DNA from: Diaporthe sp. PMI_573
Taxonomy: Eukaryota; Ascomycota; Sordariomycetes; Diaporthales; Diaporthaceae
Length of the DNA: 64,000 nt
Direction: 5' to 3'
NCBI GenBank assembly: GCA_021399435.1
Contig: JAJTUP010000098.1
Location: 1 to 64,000 of the forward strand
Part shown: positions 19,109 through 30,689 of the stretch, in pieces
Numbering within the stretch: the first letter of the stretch is position 1
Layout: each line of letters starts with the position of its first letter
The notes under the pieces: model-generated
What the model saw: the letters and a program-made list of their open reading frames with translations, nothing else
Told to the model about the DNA's origin: nothing
The model's database searches: none
Program-made: the position numbers and the translations under genes

Positions 19109-21940
19109 AAGGCCATGGACTGGGATGAAATCACTCTCTGCTCCCACAACCGTGCGGTTTGACGAGTGTCAGGCTCGGGCGGCGGTGTGTTCAGCGGCTT
19201 GTTCTTGGAATCAGCAGGTTTCGACTTTTGGCTGCGGGTTTTGGGTGCTATCCTTGCAGTGGAGGAAGGAGTTCTCGCCATTTTTGAGAAACGTGTTTTT
19301 GTACGATATCGCGCTGCTTACCTCGTGAAGATATTTGGGCAGTTGGTTGCCTCGTCAGAGGCAGCCAACCTTGTAATACCAGTCAAGGTCGAAGGTCAAA
19401 TCGTACAAAGAGCACAAGCTCTCCAGACTTCGTGCGGAGAGTCGAACTCAACCATGCATTCAAGCAAATATCTATCGCACTCCTGGGTTTTCTGGAGCTT
19501 AATCTTGATGTAATAATCACGACAGATTCTTCATGATTTGAGGATGGATACTGGCGATTCAACTTGTTACATTTCCTCGACGCCTCGACATTTCCGTAAA
19601 ATATCTCGCCGCGGCTGATGTCACGCCCGGGTACACCCACTTTACCCCACGTGCCCACCAGTCGAAGTTATTCTCAGGGCTTTGGGACCGACCGAAAGTA
19701 AGAACTGGCGGGGGATTAAAAGCGTAGCGAAGAGTCTCATCGCTGAAGACTTCGCCATGAAGACTATTAAGCTACTCGTCCATAATAAAGAGTATGTCCC
19801 GAGAAAGAATGGCAAAGTCATTGGGATGGTGAATGAGCAGTTATTGGAAAACTGCAAATTTGATTGAGCTCTTTGCACCTCAGGCTGGATTTGGCAAATG
19901 GGTTATGTATACTCAACGTTTTTGGGAGCCTAGTATTCAACATATTGGGTAAGATAAAGCACATATTGGTTGATAGTCTTTTTCGGTTATGTTGTATTTC
20001 TTCAATGGCAGAACATCATTTGTATCTGGCAGACACGCCGACAAGAATGTCGTTTAGCTAGGTGTGAAATGAAGGGTTGGTAAATTCCACTTGGAGAACG
20101 AGCTATATTGAGCCGAACAGCTCCGTTGCCGTTAACTCTGGTTGTTGGAGCATTTCCGCTGGCGAGGAGGCTGTGGTAATAATGTTTCAGGGGTCGTCAA
20201 ATATTGTGGAGGCCGAAAATATCAGAAGGAGACCCCTAGGCGAATGATAGACGAGAAATGATTGCTCAGTCCTGTATCTTTAGAATGACAATAGAATAGC
20301 GTTCAAAAATAACAAAGCACAAATAGACTTGGCGCAAAAAAAGGTTTGTAATACAAAGCGTTTGCAACATGAATTGAAACACCGTTCATACAGTAGTATC
20401 CATGATCTCACGGAATGCCTTGAGCTCCTCCGCGGAGCGGGCCACGAGCTCACCGTGATAATGTGTCTTTAGGTTGATTGGATGTGATGATCACTGGTTT
20501 CCGAGTCCTCTAAACCTGAGTAACCAAAGGGTTTATGTTCGGAATACGTAACAAGGCGGTTGATTGAGCAATAAGGGTTCTGACAATGATCACAGCCGAT
20601 GAAGGCTATTCAAGTGGTGAATGCTTGGATACTTAGATTGACTGCTGAAGAGCTGTCCATACTATCTAGCTATCTGGTAATGAGCGTGTCCTTATATGTT
20701 CATCTCTTCATTCGTCGTTGGTGATGGACCGTATGGACCGCTCGTCGACTTGCGCGGTCCAGCCTTGCAGTCGCCTGGACCGCCCGTTGGTCCTGTCGGT
20801 CAGTGGGTCCCTGACCCTAACCCTGGCCTTGGCATGCCTTCCTGACTTCGCCCTCAAGTGCCTGCGGGGTTGCGTCGTGGCATCTGATTCTGATTGCCGG
20901 GGTCATCCAAACGGGTCCCCTGGGTGCCATCGTGTTGGCTCATAACATTGGACTTTCCAACTGATCCAAACAGGCCACGTCGATGTACGTCTCAAAGCGA
21001 CCGCATTGTGTCCTCATGGTAGTCAAGTAATCCATGGCGAGAAGCTCTGCATGTTTGATAGAGTCATCCTTGCTTCCATTTGACGGCTTGATACATCGCA
21101 TGAGCTGACTACATCGTTAAACCCATTATAGGCATAAATCACAGGCTTAAGATGAGCCTGATAGGATTTTGATTATCAAGTCCCGCTCGTCTTCGTCCAC
21201 GTCTGCTCTTGATTATATCCTCTGTCAGGCGGCCCGCGAGTACGGTCGTCAAAGTGAGACCCACCTGCCAGGCCTAGTCGGTGGCACTTGGCCGCAATCC
21301 AAATATGTTTCAGTGCTTGTCGAGAACAGCGAGATCCGATTTCCACAGTCTCCTCGCCAGTGGAACAACCAGGTTCAATGGCAACCGGGCTGTTCAGCCT
21401 GTACTTTGGGGCGCCTACAATACAGACCACAAGTCCATTGAGGTTTACTTCAAATTGGCGGCTTCGTCCATTCCAAAAGCGCACGGTACCACATCAAGTA
21501 CTTTAATTCATCGAAAAACCTTCAACTACATACTGTACGGTACATTATAGATCCGTACTATACAATACATGCACTATACTCTGAGTATTTTAGAGCATTT
21601 ATGGATACAGTACTTCCATTTCATGCCGTACATTCTCCCGGCTGAAATACCGTACCTGGAGAAATAACATGCCTGGTCGAGTTTTCGACTTTCGCAGCGA
21701 TAAAATACGGTACTGTACATATGTCCTCTTGTAGGTCTGAGAGGTTGGTGAGAAAGTGCTGAGTTAAAAATAGGAAGAGTTGGTTAAGAACACCTCAATG
21801 CACCAAGAGTTGGATGTCTATATAAATATGCAAAGCCCAGCAACGCTGTACCGTATACTACGAGACATGTTGCAACGATTCATTTCAGCTTGCTATACTT
21901 TGCAGTACCAACGTTACGTTATCAAATATTAAAGGCTTTC
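19109..21940. other. Mostly non-coding, with weak open frames
   Basis: An open minus frame with an ATG at 19281 starts with a Lys/Thr/Pro-rich segment, but it overlaps the reductase 3' exon and is not supported. A plus frame at 19682-19867 (Lys-rich) is unrecognised. At 20720-20830 GGACCG/CGGTCC words are repeated five times and a single CCCTAACCCT telomere-like word occurs. GTAC-rich words recur at 21530-21720. A TATATAAATA box lies at ~21820, upstream of the next gene. Confidence 0.4.
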
Positions 21941-22382
21941 ATGGATAGTTCCGAGAATTTCAAAGACTGGCCAGCTTTACCAAGCCTAGCCGACGATGGG
22001 TGGAAAGGCAATTACGAGCAAGATTTCTCAAATTTCCTCAATCAACAGCCTTTCCCTGCTGATGACATCCAGTAAGGCCAGGGGGAACCTTTCGTTGATT
22101 AACTTCTACGAGATTTTGAAGTACCAACTAATGGTTCAAATGACTATCAGATCGCGACTTGCCCTATTCGAACAGTCACTTCAAAATATTGAGAATAGCA
22201 CAAAGGAGGCTTCCGGAAAAATAGACCAGCTAACAAGCCAATTTAGCAAAGTCGAAGAAGTTCTAGAATCTCTTAAATCGGGAATGAGCGCCTTTACAAA
22301 ATCCTTGTCTGACCTCCTACGACCTTTCTATAATTGGACCGCGGACAGGATGGCAGGCAATACGATTTCAGAACCTGTTTAA
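21941..22382 (+). CDS. Small two-exon coiled-coil protein
   Basis: Exon 1 is 21941-22071 and exon 2 is 22151-22382, giving a 120-residue product. The 79-bp intron has a GTAAGG donor, an ACTAATG branch point and a CTATCAG acceptor, and splicing joins the frames exactly. The N-terminal 45 residues are acidic and aromatic (D-W-P-A-L-P). From about residue 46 onward a heptad-like helix runs to residue ~100 (repeated L/I with K/E/S/Q), predicted to be a coiled coil. A TATATAAA box lies ~120 bp upstream. No family is recognised. Adapter or oligomerisation roles are possible but unsupported. Confidence 0.55.
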
Positions 22383-22587
22383 GCCGGGTAAAGCTGCTTG
22401 TATCAAGGCTATCATATCTGGTCGGAGCCCCGTCGTGTCAGACATATAGATACCGATATACACGTCATAGGTTCTCAGCACCGCTGTCGCTCACGTAGGA
22501 AAACTGCACAGTGGAGTCCTAAAAACACGATATTCTTTGAAAAAGTACTTCTTGGTGGTCGAGGATGTTATGATACAGCACATGTTA

Positions 22588-23007
22588 TCAAAGTAACATT
22601 TGACTTTCCACGATTGCGGGGAGACGTTCATGATATCTCAGTTGCTCTGCTACACTCACCGCACTAGTCTTCAAATCTGGTCTACAAAAAAACTTTTTTA
22701 GGCAACTTCCGAGCAGTCTCTCCAAATGCCCTCCAACAAGCTTTTGATGTAGGGGCGCCAGTATGTGCATCGTATATAGAGTTGATTTGCTTTCTCCACT
22801 CTTTCCGGTTTTCTTTGTCTGCGCTCCATTAGCGGCCGCGCCCCTCGCAGCGCTTCCATTCTGTTTTCTTGGGAGTAGAAGTGCTGTGTCGAGTGCATCC
22901 TGAATTGCCTCGTTCTGCCTAACTTTCGCGCTTGGTTTTTTGCGGGCTTTGTCGTGGGCGAACACCATGATCTTCACCTTCCGACGTGACCGTGATCGCG
23001 TCTTCAA
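22588..23007 (-). CDS. Basic, unrecognised open frame
   Basis: A 139-codon frame rich in Lys, Arg and Ala near its start. There is no recognised domain, and a convincing ATG context and introns are lacking. It may be a relic. It stays listed only because of its length and composition. Confidence 0.2.
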   Translation of the reverse strand: MKTRSRSRRKVKIMVFAHDKARKKPSAKVRQNEAIQDALDTALLLPRKQNGSAARGAAANGAQTKKTGKSGESKSTLYTMHILAPLHQKLVGGHLERLLGSCLKKFFCRPDLKTSAVSVAEQLRYHERLPAIVESQMLL

Positions 23008-23009
23008 CT

Positions 23010-24138
23010 CCCATCCCAGGAGTCTGGGACGCGCCTGGCCGTCTCATCCTGCCTCCTTGCCACGCATGAGTCTAAGCCAATGAAAATCGAGAGAATGCGC
23101 AGTCTATTTTACTTCACTCATATTCTAGTTTTGTTCCATGATACTCGAATCAACTTTCCATCACTGAGCTTCTTCCAGCCGATTGAGCGAATCAGAGTCG
23201 CTTTCCTTTATCTCCCCGTGTTCAGGTGGAACACTGAGGAATATCCTAGTTTTCAGGTATTCCTCAGACTTCGCAGGAGAATTTGGCGAATCTGTTACAT
23301 CCCGATTAGCATGTATGAAAAGGTTAATAACTCTTATGCCCAAACAATTTGTATATGTGTTTAAAGCAAGGTTAAATCTGGCGTTAATTACATCTAGATT
23401 ACCCTTACACTCACGACGAATTCTGAATGGGATTCATAGATTAGTGAGGTTAGTAATTCTCGGAACTATAGATTGCTATGATAACTGAGACATGATGATT
23501 ATCAGTGGAGCTCGATACCTGAGTTGGCGAAATCGATTCGTGTCTTCCCCCAACAGGCAGGACGAGAACAACGTGGACGCACACGCGCTACTGGGAACGG
23601 AGTGGAGCCTAAATAGTGCAGTACGATGGTCTAAACCGGGTTATCTATCCCGCTAAGATGTACTTCTGACAAGTACTATACTTTACAAAAATGTTATTAT
23701 ATTCTATAAAGTGCTACATGTTACTTCCTTCCGTACTTTACTTTGCTATGGCTTAATGTGTGATACGTAAATTATTCCTTTTTTAAATTTAAGTCCCCGT
23801 CTGCCTTAGAAGCAACGCCAGCGGGCTTAGAGCAGCTAGATGTGACGGCAGCCGAGCAAGTGTTAGTTCCTCAGAATATTATCAAAGTGTACCTGACATC
23901 TTTCCTAGCCCTTGCCTCTCAATGTTGCTCCTATGACTATGCGCAAGACCTTGTCAACTTCACTAGATGTACTGTATGTATTTAAATGTCTAGCCACGCC
24001 AGGTAGTTATACGACTGAACCAGCTTTCCATTCCGTTGCGAATGTTTAAGACACTTGTATTCTTCTTGGGCGATTTGCTCAGCAGTTCTTAAAAAAATCA
24101 TATGATCCACTAAGGAACGTTGACACTAACATATTAAC
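23010..24138. other. AT-rich gene-poor stretch
   Basis: Nothing supportable beyond short frames without domains. Confidence 0.4.
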
Positions 24139-24333
24139 ATGTGCAACTGGAAACAATACTTGTGTGAAAATTGCGAGATGGAAACCGCGAAAGAAGAAAT
24201 CATTACACAATGTCCTGTCGCAGCTGCCCGCGATACTTGGTGCGTCATCAATGCCGCTACGTCCGTAACTACAGCGCAAGTTATAGAGGGTAAATGCGGG
24301 CCATGTAAATACCCTACGCCTGTTAGCGATTAA
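24139..24333 (+). CDS. Small Cys-rich protein (64 aa)
   Basis: A compact frame from an ATG (AACATGTGC) to a TAA. It encodes eight to nine cysteines in pairs (C-E-N-C near the N-terminus, C-G-P-C near the C-terminus), with aromatic W/Y residues early. This layout recurs among short fungal proteins of unknown function that probably bind metal. There is no signal peptide, so it is likely cytosolic if expressed. It is short enough to be chance, but the cysteine density argues against that. Confidence 0.4.
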   Translation: MCNWKQYLCENCEMETAKEEIITQCPVAAARDTWCVINAATSVTTAQVIEGKCGPCKYPTPVSD

Positions 24334-24337
24334 ATTG

Positions 24338-24679
24338 TCAACTCCCCCAGGGGCCCAGATGTGTCCCTCGTGCGTCCAAATCAGCACCCGAGGGCGATAG
24401 GCCGAGACGTGTGTCTTCGGCTTTTTGACGCGTTCGGCGGCGGAGAGTCACGCCAAGCCGCTCAAAGTCAGCATGATAGCCGAAGGAGTGTCGGTTGAAG
24501 TGACGGAGCCAATCTAGCATAATTTCACTGTTCGAGAAGCCAGTATCTGACTGGTTGAAGTGTCGCCGTGGGAGGGAGTGAATCCATATGTCGAGTTCTG
24601 GGACAGCTTGAAAATATTGGGAGCCCTTGAACGATCCAAAAATCAATAAAACATTAGATAGATCTATATCAAATGGCAT
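24338..24679 (-). pseudogene. Possible pogo/Fot1-type transposase relic
   Basis: Within 113 residues, a block G-F-S-N-S-E-I-M-L-D-W-L-R-H-F-N-R-H resembles the segment before the second catalytic Asp of Fot1-like transposases (G-W-T-x-x-x-I-x-x-x-W-L-x-x-F). No catalytic aspartates are visible. The rest is degraded. Confidence 0.3.
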
Positions 24680-24748
24680 CTAGAGTGCGTGGAAACAGAG
24701 TAACGGTGGTGTTTAGGAATGTTAACAGGAGGGCGTATTGAGGTGGTG

Positions 24749-25901
24749 TTAGGACAGAGCAGGAATAGTAAGGTTGTACATGCGCAGACCGGACGGGCTT
24801 GTAGCAAGATCGACTGATTTGCGATGCCTACCCCTCTCCCGAAAGTCACCCAGCCTTGCTTCTGTTTGACCCAGCTCTTCCAAACCCATACTCAGATTCA
24901 TGACGGCCTTCTTGTCTTTCTTGCTTGTAGCACCCTTCTTCTTCAAGACGTCAGATGGCACAAAGTCAAACAGCGTCAGTCTGGCTGGGAATTCGGCTAC
25001 CTCGTTTTCATTCGTCTTGACCCGTACATCCTGCGCGGAGCAAACCATGCCGTACGTCGTGACCTGTCCCGGGGAACACCTCGCCTTGCCGCGGCAGTAC
25101 AGCGAGTACGACCAGGCAATATCGAACTCCCCATGGTGTTCCACTTTAACTGTCATGACGCACAGCGTACCCCTCCTGATGTACGATTCTGCCAGCGCTC
25201 TTAGTTCCGGCGTCTTGTCGCCCATACCCACCTCGAGCACAAAGTCATGGACGCGGTCATAAGGCCGAGCGTCATCCTCGTCCTCCTCGTTCTCCTCCTC
25301 CCCGTCCTTCTTCTTCTCCTTCTCGCTTTGCTGGCTGTTTGTCGACTTCGCCATCTTGGGTGTATAGCGCCAGCAGCGGCACGGCGTGCGAACGCCCTCG
25401 ACGGTACCTATCAGCACCGACGCGCGTAGCTGGGGCTCCAATCCCACGCAGTCGACCAGCGACTTCAGGGGCTCGTTATTGAACATGGCTTCGGTGATGA
25501 CGTCGTTCACGGCCAATCAGTCTCCGCCTCTTAGCCACAGGTTCCTCAACATCGCTTGCCCCTTCTACTTCGCTGAATTTACGCTTCCTGCACAGCTTTT
25601 GAGCTGTTTTGTTAGCTACAAAAGGCTCCGTCTCGCTGGATATGCGTTTTTCGCCGTTTTCAGCATCAGGATTTTTCAGGGCTTCCTGTTCTTCAACCTT
25701 GGTATTTGCGTCGTTTTCGGCAGACTGGTTGAAAGATTTGCCAGTGAGGATGCCTTTGCCAATCAGCCTTGGTAGGGATTCAAAAAATCCATCCCCATCA
25801 TTTCTTGCCGTGGTTCTTCGTGGTTGTATTAGTTCTGGATTACTCCCGTCATTCTTAATTATCCCTGCACCAGCTGAGTTTCGGCTTGCGTTCTGTGTCA
25901 T
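24749..25901 (-). pseudogene. Uncharacterised basic/acidic protein, single frameshift
   Basis: Two overlapping minus-strand frames appear to be one gene. The first (25901-25476, ATG start) gives ~140 residues ending in a nuclear-localisation-like V-A-K-R-R-R. The second (25516-24749) continues for 255 residues with a Lys/Glu/Asp-rich linker and a well-composed C-terminal domain containing H-D-F-V-L-E-V-G and a V-E-H-H-G-E-F-D-I strand pattern. They overlap by 41 bp in different frames, and a one-base shift near 25517 would join them. Together ~385 residues. I recognise no family. GC content is higher than in the flanks. If the shift is real in the DNA, the gene is broken. Confidence 0.5.
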
Positions 25902-26568
25902 CTTCGATGTATATAGTATGTGTAATGGAGAAGAGCATGTGTGTACAGCAATAGGTGGGACTCCTGAGACATGTTCATTGCGTTTAATGCAGCCATGGAA
26001 TAACTATCTTAACTCGAGCATTTCAAGAGAACCAGGTCCAAGATACTGGGATCCGGCCTTGTGCCAGGTCGCCTAGTTCCTCAAATAACTTCTGCGAAAA
26101 CTGTTTGAAACCACGCTCAGACGAGTAAGTGTGAGTGCAAATAAATGCGTGAGAAACACACACAAGACGCTCAAGGCTGACTGCAGTGGAAGCAGGCGAG
26201 AGCCCTCCACCGAAGACCATACACTGTGGTTTTTCCGAGTCCATAGCATAGCGGTGTACGGCACCAATCGCATAGGAGAGCACAACATCTCTGCGGCAAG
26301 CTGGTCTGTAGGCATGAATGTGGAGACACATGTTCACACTGGTCTGACAAATGATTCCGGGTTACCCAGCCAATTCGATGCCCGCAGCCACCGTTGCACT
26401 GCTCGTAAAGGAGGGTGAACAGGGCAGGGATCAATGCGGAGTCACGGCATTACGGTCCTGGTATTCCTCTGTCTGTTTACTTCCTCTACAGTAATGTACA
26501 GTGGTCTATCTCAAAGATGGAGTCGGTGATGATTTTACATCCTAGACTGTGTCGAGGAAGACCCCGTC

Positions 26569-26990
26569 GTGCCGAGGCTAGTTCGGGCCACAAGGCCGGC
26601 GTTGGAGTTCAACGCATATCAGACTTCCGAGGCTCGGATACAAGAGATCAAAGAGGCGACGCTCGCTGTATATGGCAGGGTTCTGAGGTGCTTTCTTTGT
26701 ATCGCCAAGGCGGAGACTCTTGGGCAGTCCCATCCCAGATTCGACGGCCTCTGTCGTCAGTTCTCCCGCTCGGATCATCTGCGCAAGCACTTCATGACTG
26801 CACATGTGTTTACGTGGACCCCCAAAGCGAAGATGGCAGTTTCGTATGTCCAATCTGCAAATTGACGCTGACTCACAAGAAACATCTCCAGAATCACACC
26901 GAAACATCAGTACCAGTTCTACCAGACGGAATAACTAGGCACGTTGGTCGGGCGTGGGAGCTCCCATTGTATACAGAGCCTGTCAAATAA
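26569..26990 (+). pseudogene. C2H2-finger tail resembling FluG/DUF3435-family proteins, frameshifted
   Basis: One frame (26569-26820) gives L-R-C-F-L-C, then F-S-R-S-D-H-L-R-K-H-F-x-x-A-H (finger 1). The next frame gives F-V-C-P-I-C and L-T-H-K-K-H-L-Q-N-H (finger 2). The spacing and the L-Q-N-H ending resemble the C-terminal fingers found on fungal FluG-domain (DUF3435) proteins, a family related to tyrosine recombinases. A frameshift at ~26815 separates the fingers, and no recombinase core is present upstream. The family assignment is from memory of the motif pattern and is tentative. Confidence 0.45.
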
Positions 26991-27058
26991 TAAACTTGAA
27001 TTTCACATTCTCATATCAAGAGTCATGTTGTCACTTCTACACGCCTCCTCAGTTGCAG

Positions 27059-27535
27059 CTAGGATAACAGCTCATGGTGACCAGTCTTAGTTGACGCCCA
27101 CCTCTTCGTCTTGCGCACCAGGTCGGAAGGTGATATCCTGCCATCACTCACATTACCACCTGTGAGAGTGGTTTGCTCAGGCATCAGCTTGAGTGCGACG
27201 ATCTCGGCTACCTCGTCGTCAGAGGTGTCAAGTGTCGCACGAATCGCCGCCACTTCTTCATTCCAAGCCTTTAGTCGATCCAATCGACCCTGTCCTAGAC
27301 TGCGTACATGTTCCGTCGTCCCAGGCAGGGCGACGCGTCTCGTCACGTACAACATCACTACTCCGAGGGACCACACATCACTGTGCACAGTACCACCGTG
27401 CTGCAAGGTTTCGGGTGCCGCATAACAGACAGGAGTGAGTCAAGGTTCGGCAGCACCAGATCGCGTCATCGCACAGTCGAAGTCCGTAAGAACTGCTCCA
27501 GCTCTGTTGCCTGGCCGGTAGGCGATGACTGCGAA
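27059..27535 (-). pseudogene. Protein kinase catalytic C-lobe fragment
   Basis: On the minus strand, subdomain VII (L-T-D-F-D, a D-F-G variant), subdomain VIII (A-A-P-E-T-L) and subdomain IX (S-D-V-W-S-L-G-V-V) appear in order. They are followed by ~90 residues ending in the frame 27406-27059. An in-frame TGA lies between the D-F-D and A-P-E motifs (unless a small intron removes it), and the N-lobe with the P-loop and the catalytic H-R-D is missing. It is an inactive kinase gene fragment. The subfamily cannot be set. Confidence 0.6.
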
Positions 27536-27743
27536 GCTGAGGATTCGGACATCTGTCCTATGGATGCGATCGTAGAATTCGCAATTGTCGACGCGACAAA
27601 AATTCGCACGAAGACCCCACTGTTTGGCGCCTGCTGAATGGTCAACCTAGCCTCGTAATTCCCCAGCTAGTTGTTTCTGGGGGTCCTATTGGATGATAGC
27701 CGGTGCGCCCACCACCAGTTACCTCGGTCTCATATCCTGCCAA

Positions 27744-27885
27744 GTGCCAACGAATCCACTCGAATTAATCCACATAAATCCACCGTGATTTCGGATGGAT
27801 GGATTGATTCATATTTTGGTTCACGATGGAATGCATTGAATGGACGATGGATCCATTGAGTTGATCCATTTTGGATTCAAATGGA
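27744..27885. repeat. TGGAT/ATCCA repeat cluster (hAT subterminal-like)
   Basis: Dense ATGGATTGA, GATGGATCCATT and AATCCAC words in both orientations, like the arrays at 4497-4627 and 6804-6955. No transposase sequence is adjacent. It is likely a non-autonomous or deleted hAT end. Confidence 0.45.
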
Positions 27886-30250
27886 TTGATTGCGAGGCTT
27901 GTGTGTATGTGCACCCTGCAAATTGAGTCCTCCGCGAACGTCGAGCGGTGTCATCGCCAGGGTAATCTGAGCCTTGAATTAGCCCATGTACAGACAAACG
28001 ACGTTGATCGACCTTCGCAATCGCTCCCCACAGACTTGCCAAAAAGCATAAAACCCATCACAGGGGCCTGGGGCCACGGCTGGGTTCTGACTGACCAGAC
28101 CAGCGCAGGCATGGTGCTCCGTGCCCTGCTAGCTCATGTCCGGGGCCCGGGCAGCCATCATTCAACTCTCGATTGCGGCGAGTAGTCAATGGCACAGGCA
28201 GGCGAAACATGCATATGCAGCTACATAGCAAACAATGGAACCATCCCGGCAGATCCAGACGGACAATGTATAACCAATCAAGCCCTGATCTGAAATAGGT
28301 AGGCCGGAGTATTTCCAATATGGCTTGGCGCGCATAGCGGATGCAAGAACCGACGGGCCTGACGTGGGGTGTAACTACAACCCGCATTGGTTCCAAGTCA
28401 TGGAAGAATTCAACGGCGTTTGCTCAGCTGCGGCATCCACCAAGGAGATGTTGATTCAATGAGACTGTACAGGCGGTCATGCGAGCCTCTGCCTCTTCGT
28501 CCCCGGTGCGCCGTCTAGGTGCGCATCATCATAATCCCTGGCAGTACCCGTAGCCTCCATCGACATCGGTGGATACGCATCGTCCCTTCTTGAGAGACCG
28601 ACCGCGATCTCGTTCTCCGTTGTACCCATCGACTGTCTGGAGCGGCCAGCCCTGCCGTATCAGGTCCTCCGCCCTGGCTGGGTCTCTGATCACAACAGCG
28701 CCGAGGCGCCAGTATATGCGCCCATTTGCAGGCTCAACTTGTGTATCAGGGTCATCGTCTGCACCTCAACTAACCAGGGAGAAAGCCGGTACAGCTCCAT
28801 CATAGCGATAACACGACAAGATGCAAGGTTACGGCAAGACTCCACTGAATGTATAACGCATCACCGTTGTTAAGGGGTCACACCTGGACTCATCAATGAA
28901 GATCAATGGGTATGTTCTCTAATTTGGTAGCTTCTAATGGTATATATGTCATATGAATGAGTTCCTTTCTCTTACAACCCAACGGGTCACCTTCTTGGAC
29001 TATCTCCTAGACTGCATGGATGAAAAGCCATAGTCTGGTTGAAATACAAAATCTGCCAACACCCAAGTGCCCGTTGAATAACATACGCCAAAGTGTGGGC
29101 TCCACTGCATATTAGCCGTGAGATTGGCCAATTACACCAGGGCTCTCTTCTTCCACATAACTGTTCCATACCGTCCTCAAATTCAAATATACTATTTGCG
29201 CCAAGGTAATAAGCTTTTATGCCATCCTTTGTTGCATAAATAATTATCAAATTCCAGTTTTATTACCTATTACTGGTTGCTTTTTACGAACCCTTAACTT
29301 CTAGTGCAATAATCGTGTGCTCTAGGTATATATGGGGGGGGGGGGGTGGAAACACCGGCGAAGCGCCCTCGAAAGGGGACAAGCATCGGTAGGAGCCTTC
29401 AGGTGACCGCGTCGTCTGGCTCTTTCTGAAATGATGGGATGACCACGATGCAGACAATAGACAATATCATCTGATTTATAAGCAAAGTGACGATGACCTA
29501 TAAATTTTAATAATATCTTTTAGGGTTGAGGCTTGAGATAAATGCGATTGTTGTCGGGTTGATAAGAATTCTGTAAATATTGCGTCCAAGGCGGAAGCAA
29601 TCTTCTCGATAGTGCTAGTGTAGTGTTGAACCTCCAGGCGAAGTCTCTGGTTTTCTTGGCGAGTCCTGGCAATCTCATTGTTGCCAAGTGCAAGAAGGTT
29701 ATAGGGACTCTCATAACATTTACTAATGACGTAAACGCTGACTTGATCTGATCACAGAACACAGCCAAACTTGGAGGTTCCAGTTGTTCTGCAAATCTGT
29801 AGGGAATCTCGCAGTATCGCACTCCAACACGGTTCCATCATTTTCGGCAACGACTATGATGCCAGAAGTTGGTGGAACTCCGATCGAGACGTCCTCGGCT
29901 GCGACCATGCATGGGAGTTTGACTGAGATGAGCTGTTTGCGCAATTCCTGGAAGCTGCAGCCGGATAAGAGGGTGTCTCCGGAGGGGCTACTACTGGCAC
30001 GGGTGCGGCATCAGTGTCAGACCCTTTCCATAGCTGCATTTTTGGTTGGCCGCTTACCCCTCAGCCACCTTCGGGCCCGTGTGACATCCCTTTCGAGGTA
30101 CCCGAGAGAGCCTAAAGGCATGAAGGTCCCAGGACTTTGATCTCCACCGGTCTCAGGTCTCCTACCTTCTTCAGCGTCCACTTCAGTCGTACAATATACA
30201 TACAAGGAAACAACATACAAAAGTTCGCTTGTGAACACATCAATCTCGAG
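27886..30250. other. No firm gene; poly-G tract and one unrecognised minus-strand relic
   Basis: A 13-base poly-G tract lies at 29334-29346. Overlapping minus frames at 29520-29822 and 29723-29944 could be one frameshifted protein with a hydrophobic/basic C-terminus, but I recognise nothing in it. The remainder has no supportable coding sequence. Confidence 0.35.
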
Positions 30251-30544
30251 ATGGGCCAGACGTAAGCTCATGCCCCTTTCTTGACGGCCCAATACCTGAG
30301 TAGTTCTCTGACTTGCAACTTCAGGCAGAGCCACAGAAATAAGAGAAGACAGTCCCCACGAGGCGGAAACGCAAGGAGACGAGAGGGGCAGGTGATCCAG
30401 GGACAATACATCAACCTGTCGAAACTCGAGGAACTGCTGAACACCAAATTTCAAGAAGACTACAGCGTGTCGCTTCAACAGGACAAATTCACCATATACG
30501 CCAGCAGACCGCTGACCATGAGCGAAATCTTTAGCTGTAGATAA
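30251..30544 (+). CDS. Small two-exon protein with N-myristoylation-type start
   Basis: Exon 1 is only 11 nt (30251-30261). A 63-bp intron (30262-30324) follows with a GTAAGC donor, a CTGAC branch point and a TTCAG acceptor. Exon 2 is 30325-30544. The product is 76 residues. It begins M-G-Q-T-Q-S, which fits an N-myristoylation signal. A strongly basic stretch (R-N-K-R-R, then A-R-R-R) follows, a classic two-part membrane-anchoring arrangement. Residues ~35-76 look folded (I-N-L-S-K-L-E-E-L-L and a Y-S-V-S-L-Q-Q-D-K-F-T-I-Y strand pair). The start uses ATCTCGAGATGG context. Function is unknown. It lies just upstream of the RSC7-like pseudogene. Confidence 0.5.
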
Positions 30545-30689
30545 GGTCAGCAAAAGTGTGGGCACAGTGAAGTGATGGGAGAGTTGGGCCAGGGTGGTGT
30601 CTGCAAAGCGGTAGCGTGTATTCTATGATGGAGGACTATGGGACGTGTCACAGCAACCGGACGATAAGCAGTATAGTTAACCCAGTGGA

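Noticed and set aside
20800..20830. Telomere-like CCCTAACCCT
   Set aside because: A single short occurrence; no tandem array.
30281..30324. Unspliced start for the 76-residue gene at 30281
   Set aside because: There is no ATG in that frame and the region has intron branch and acceptor signals.
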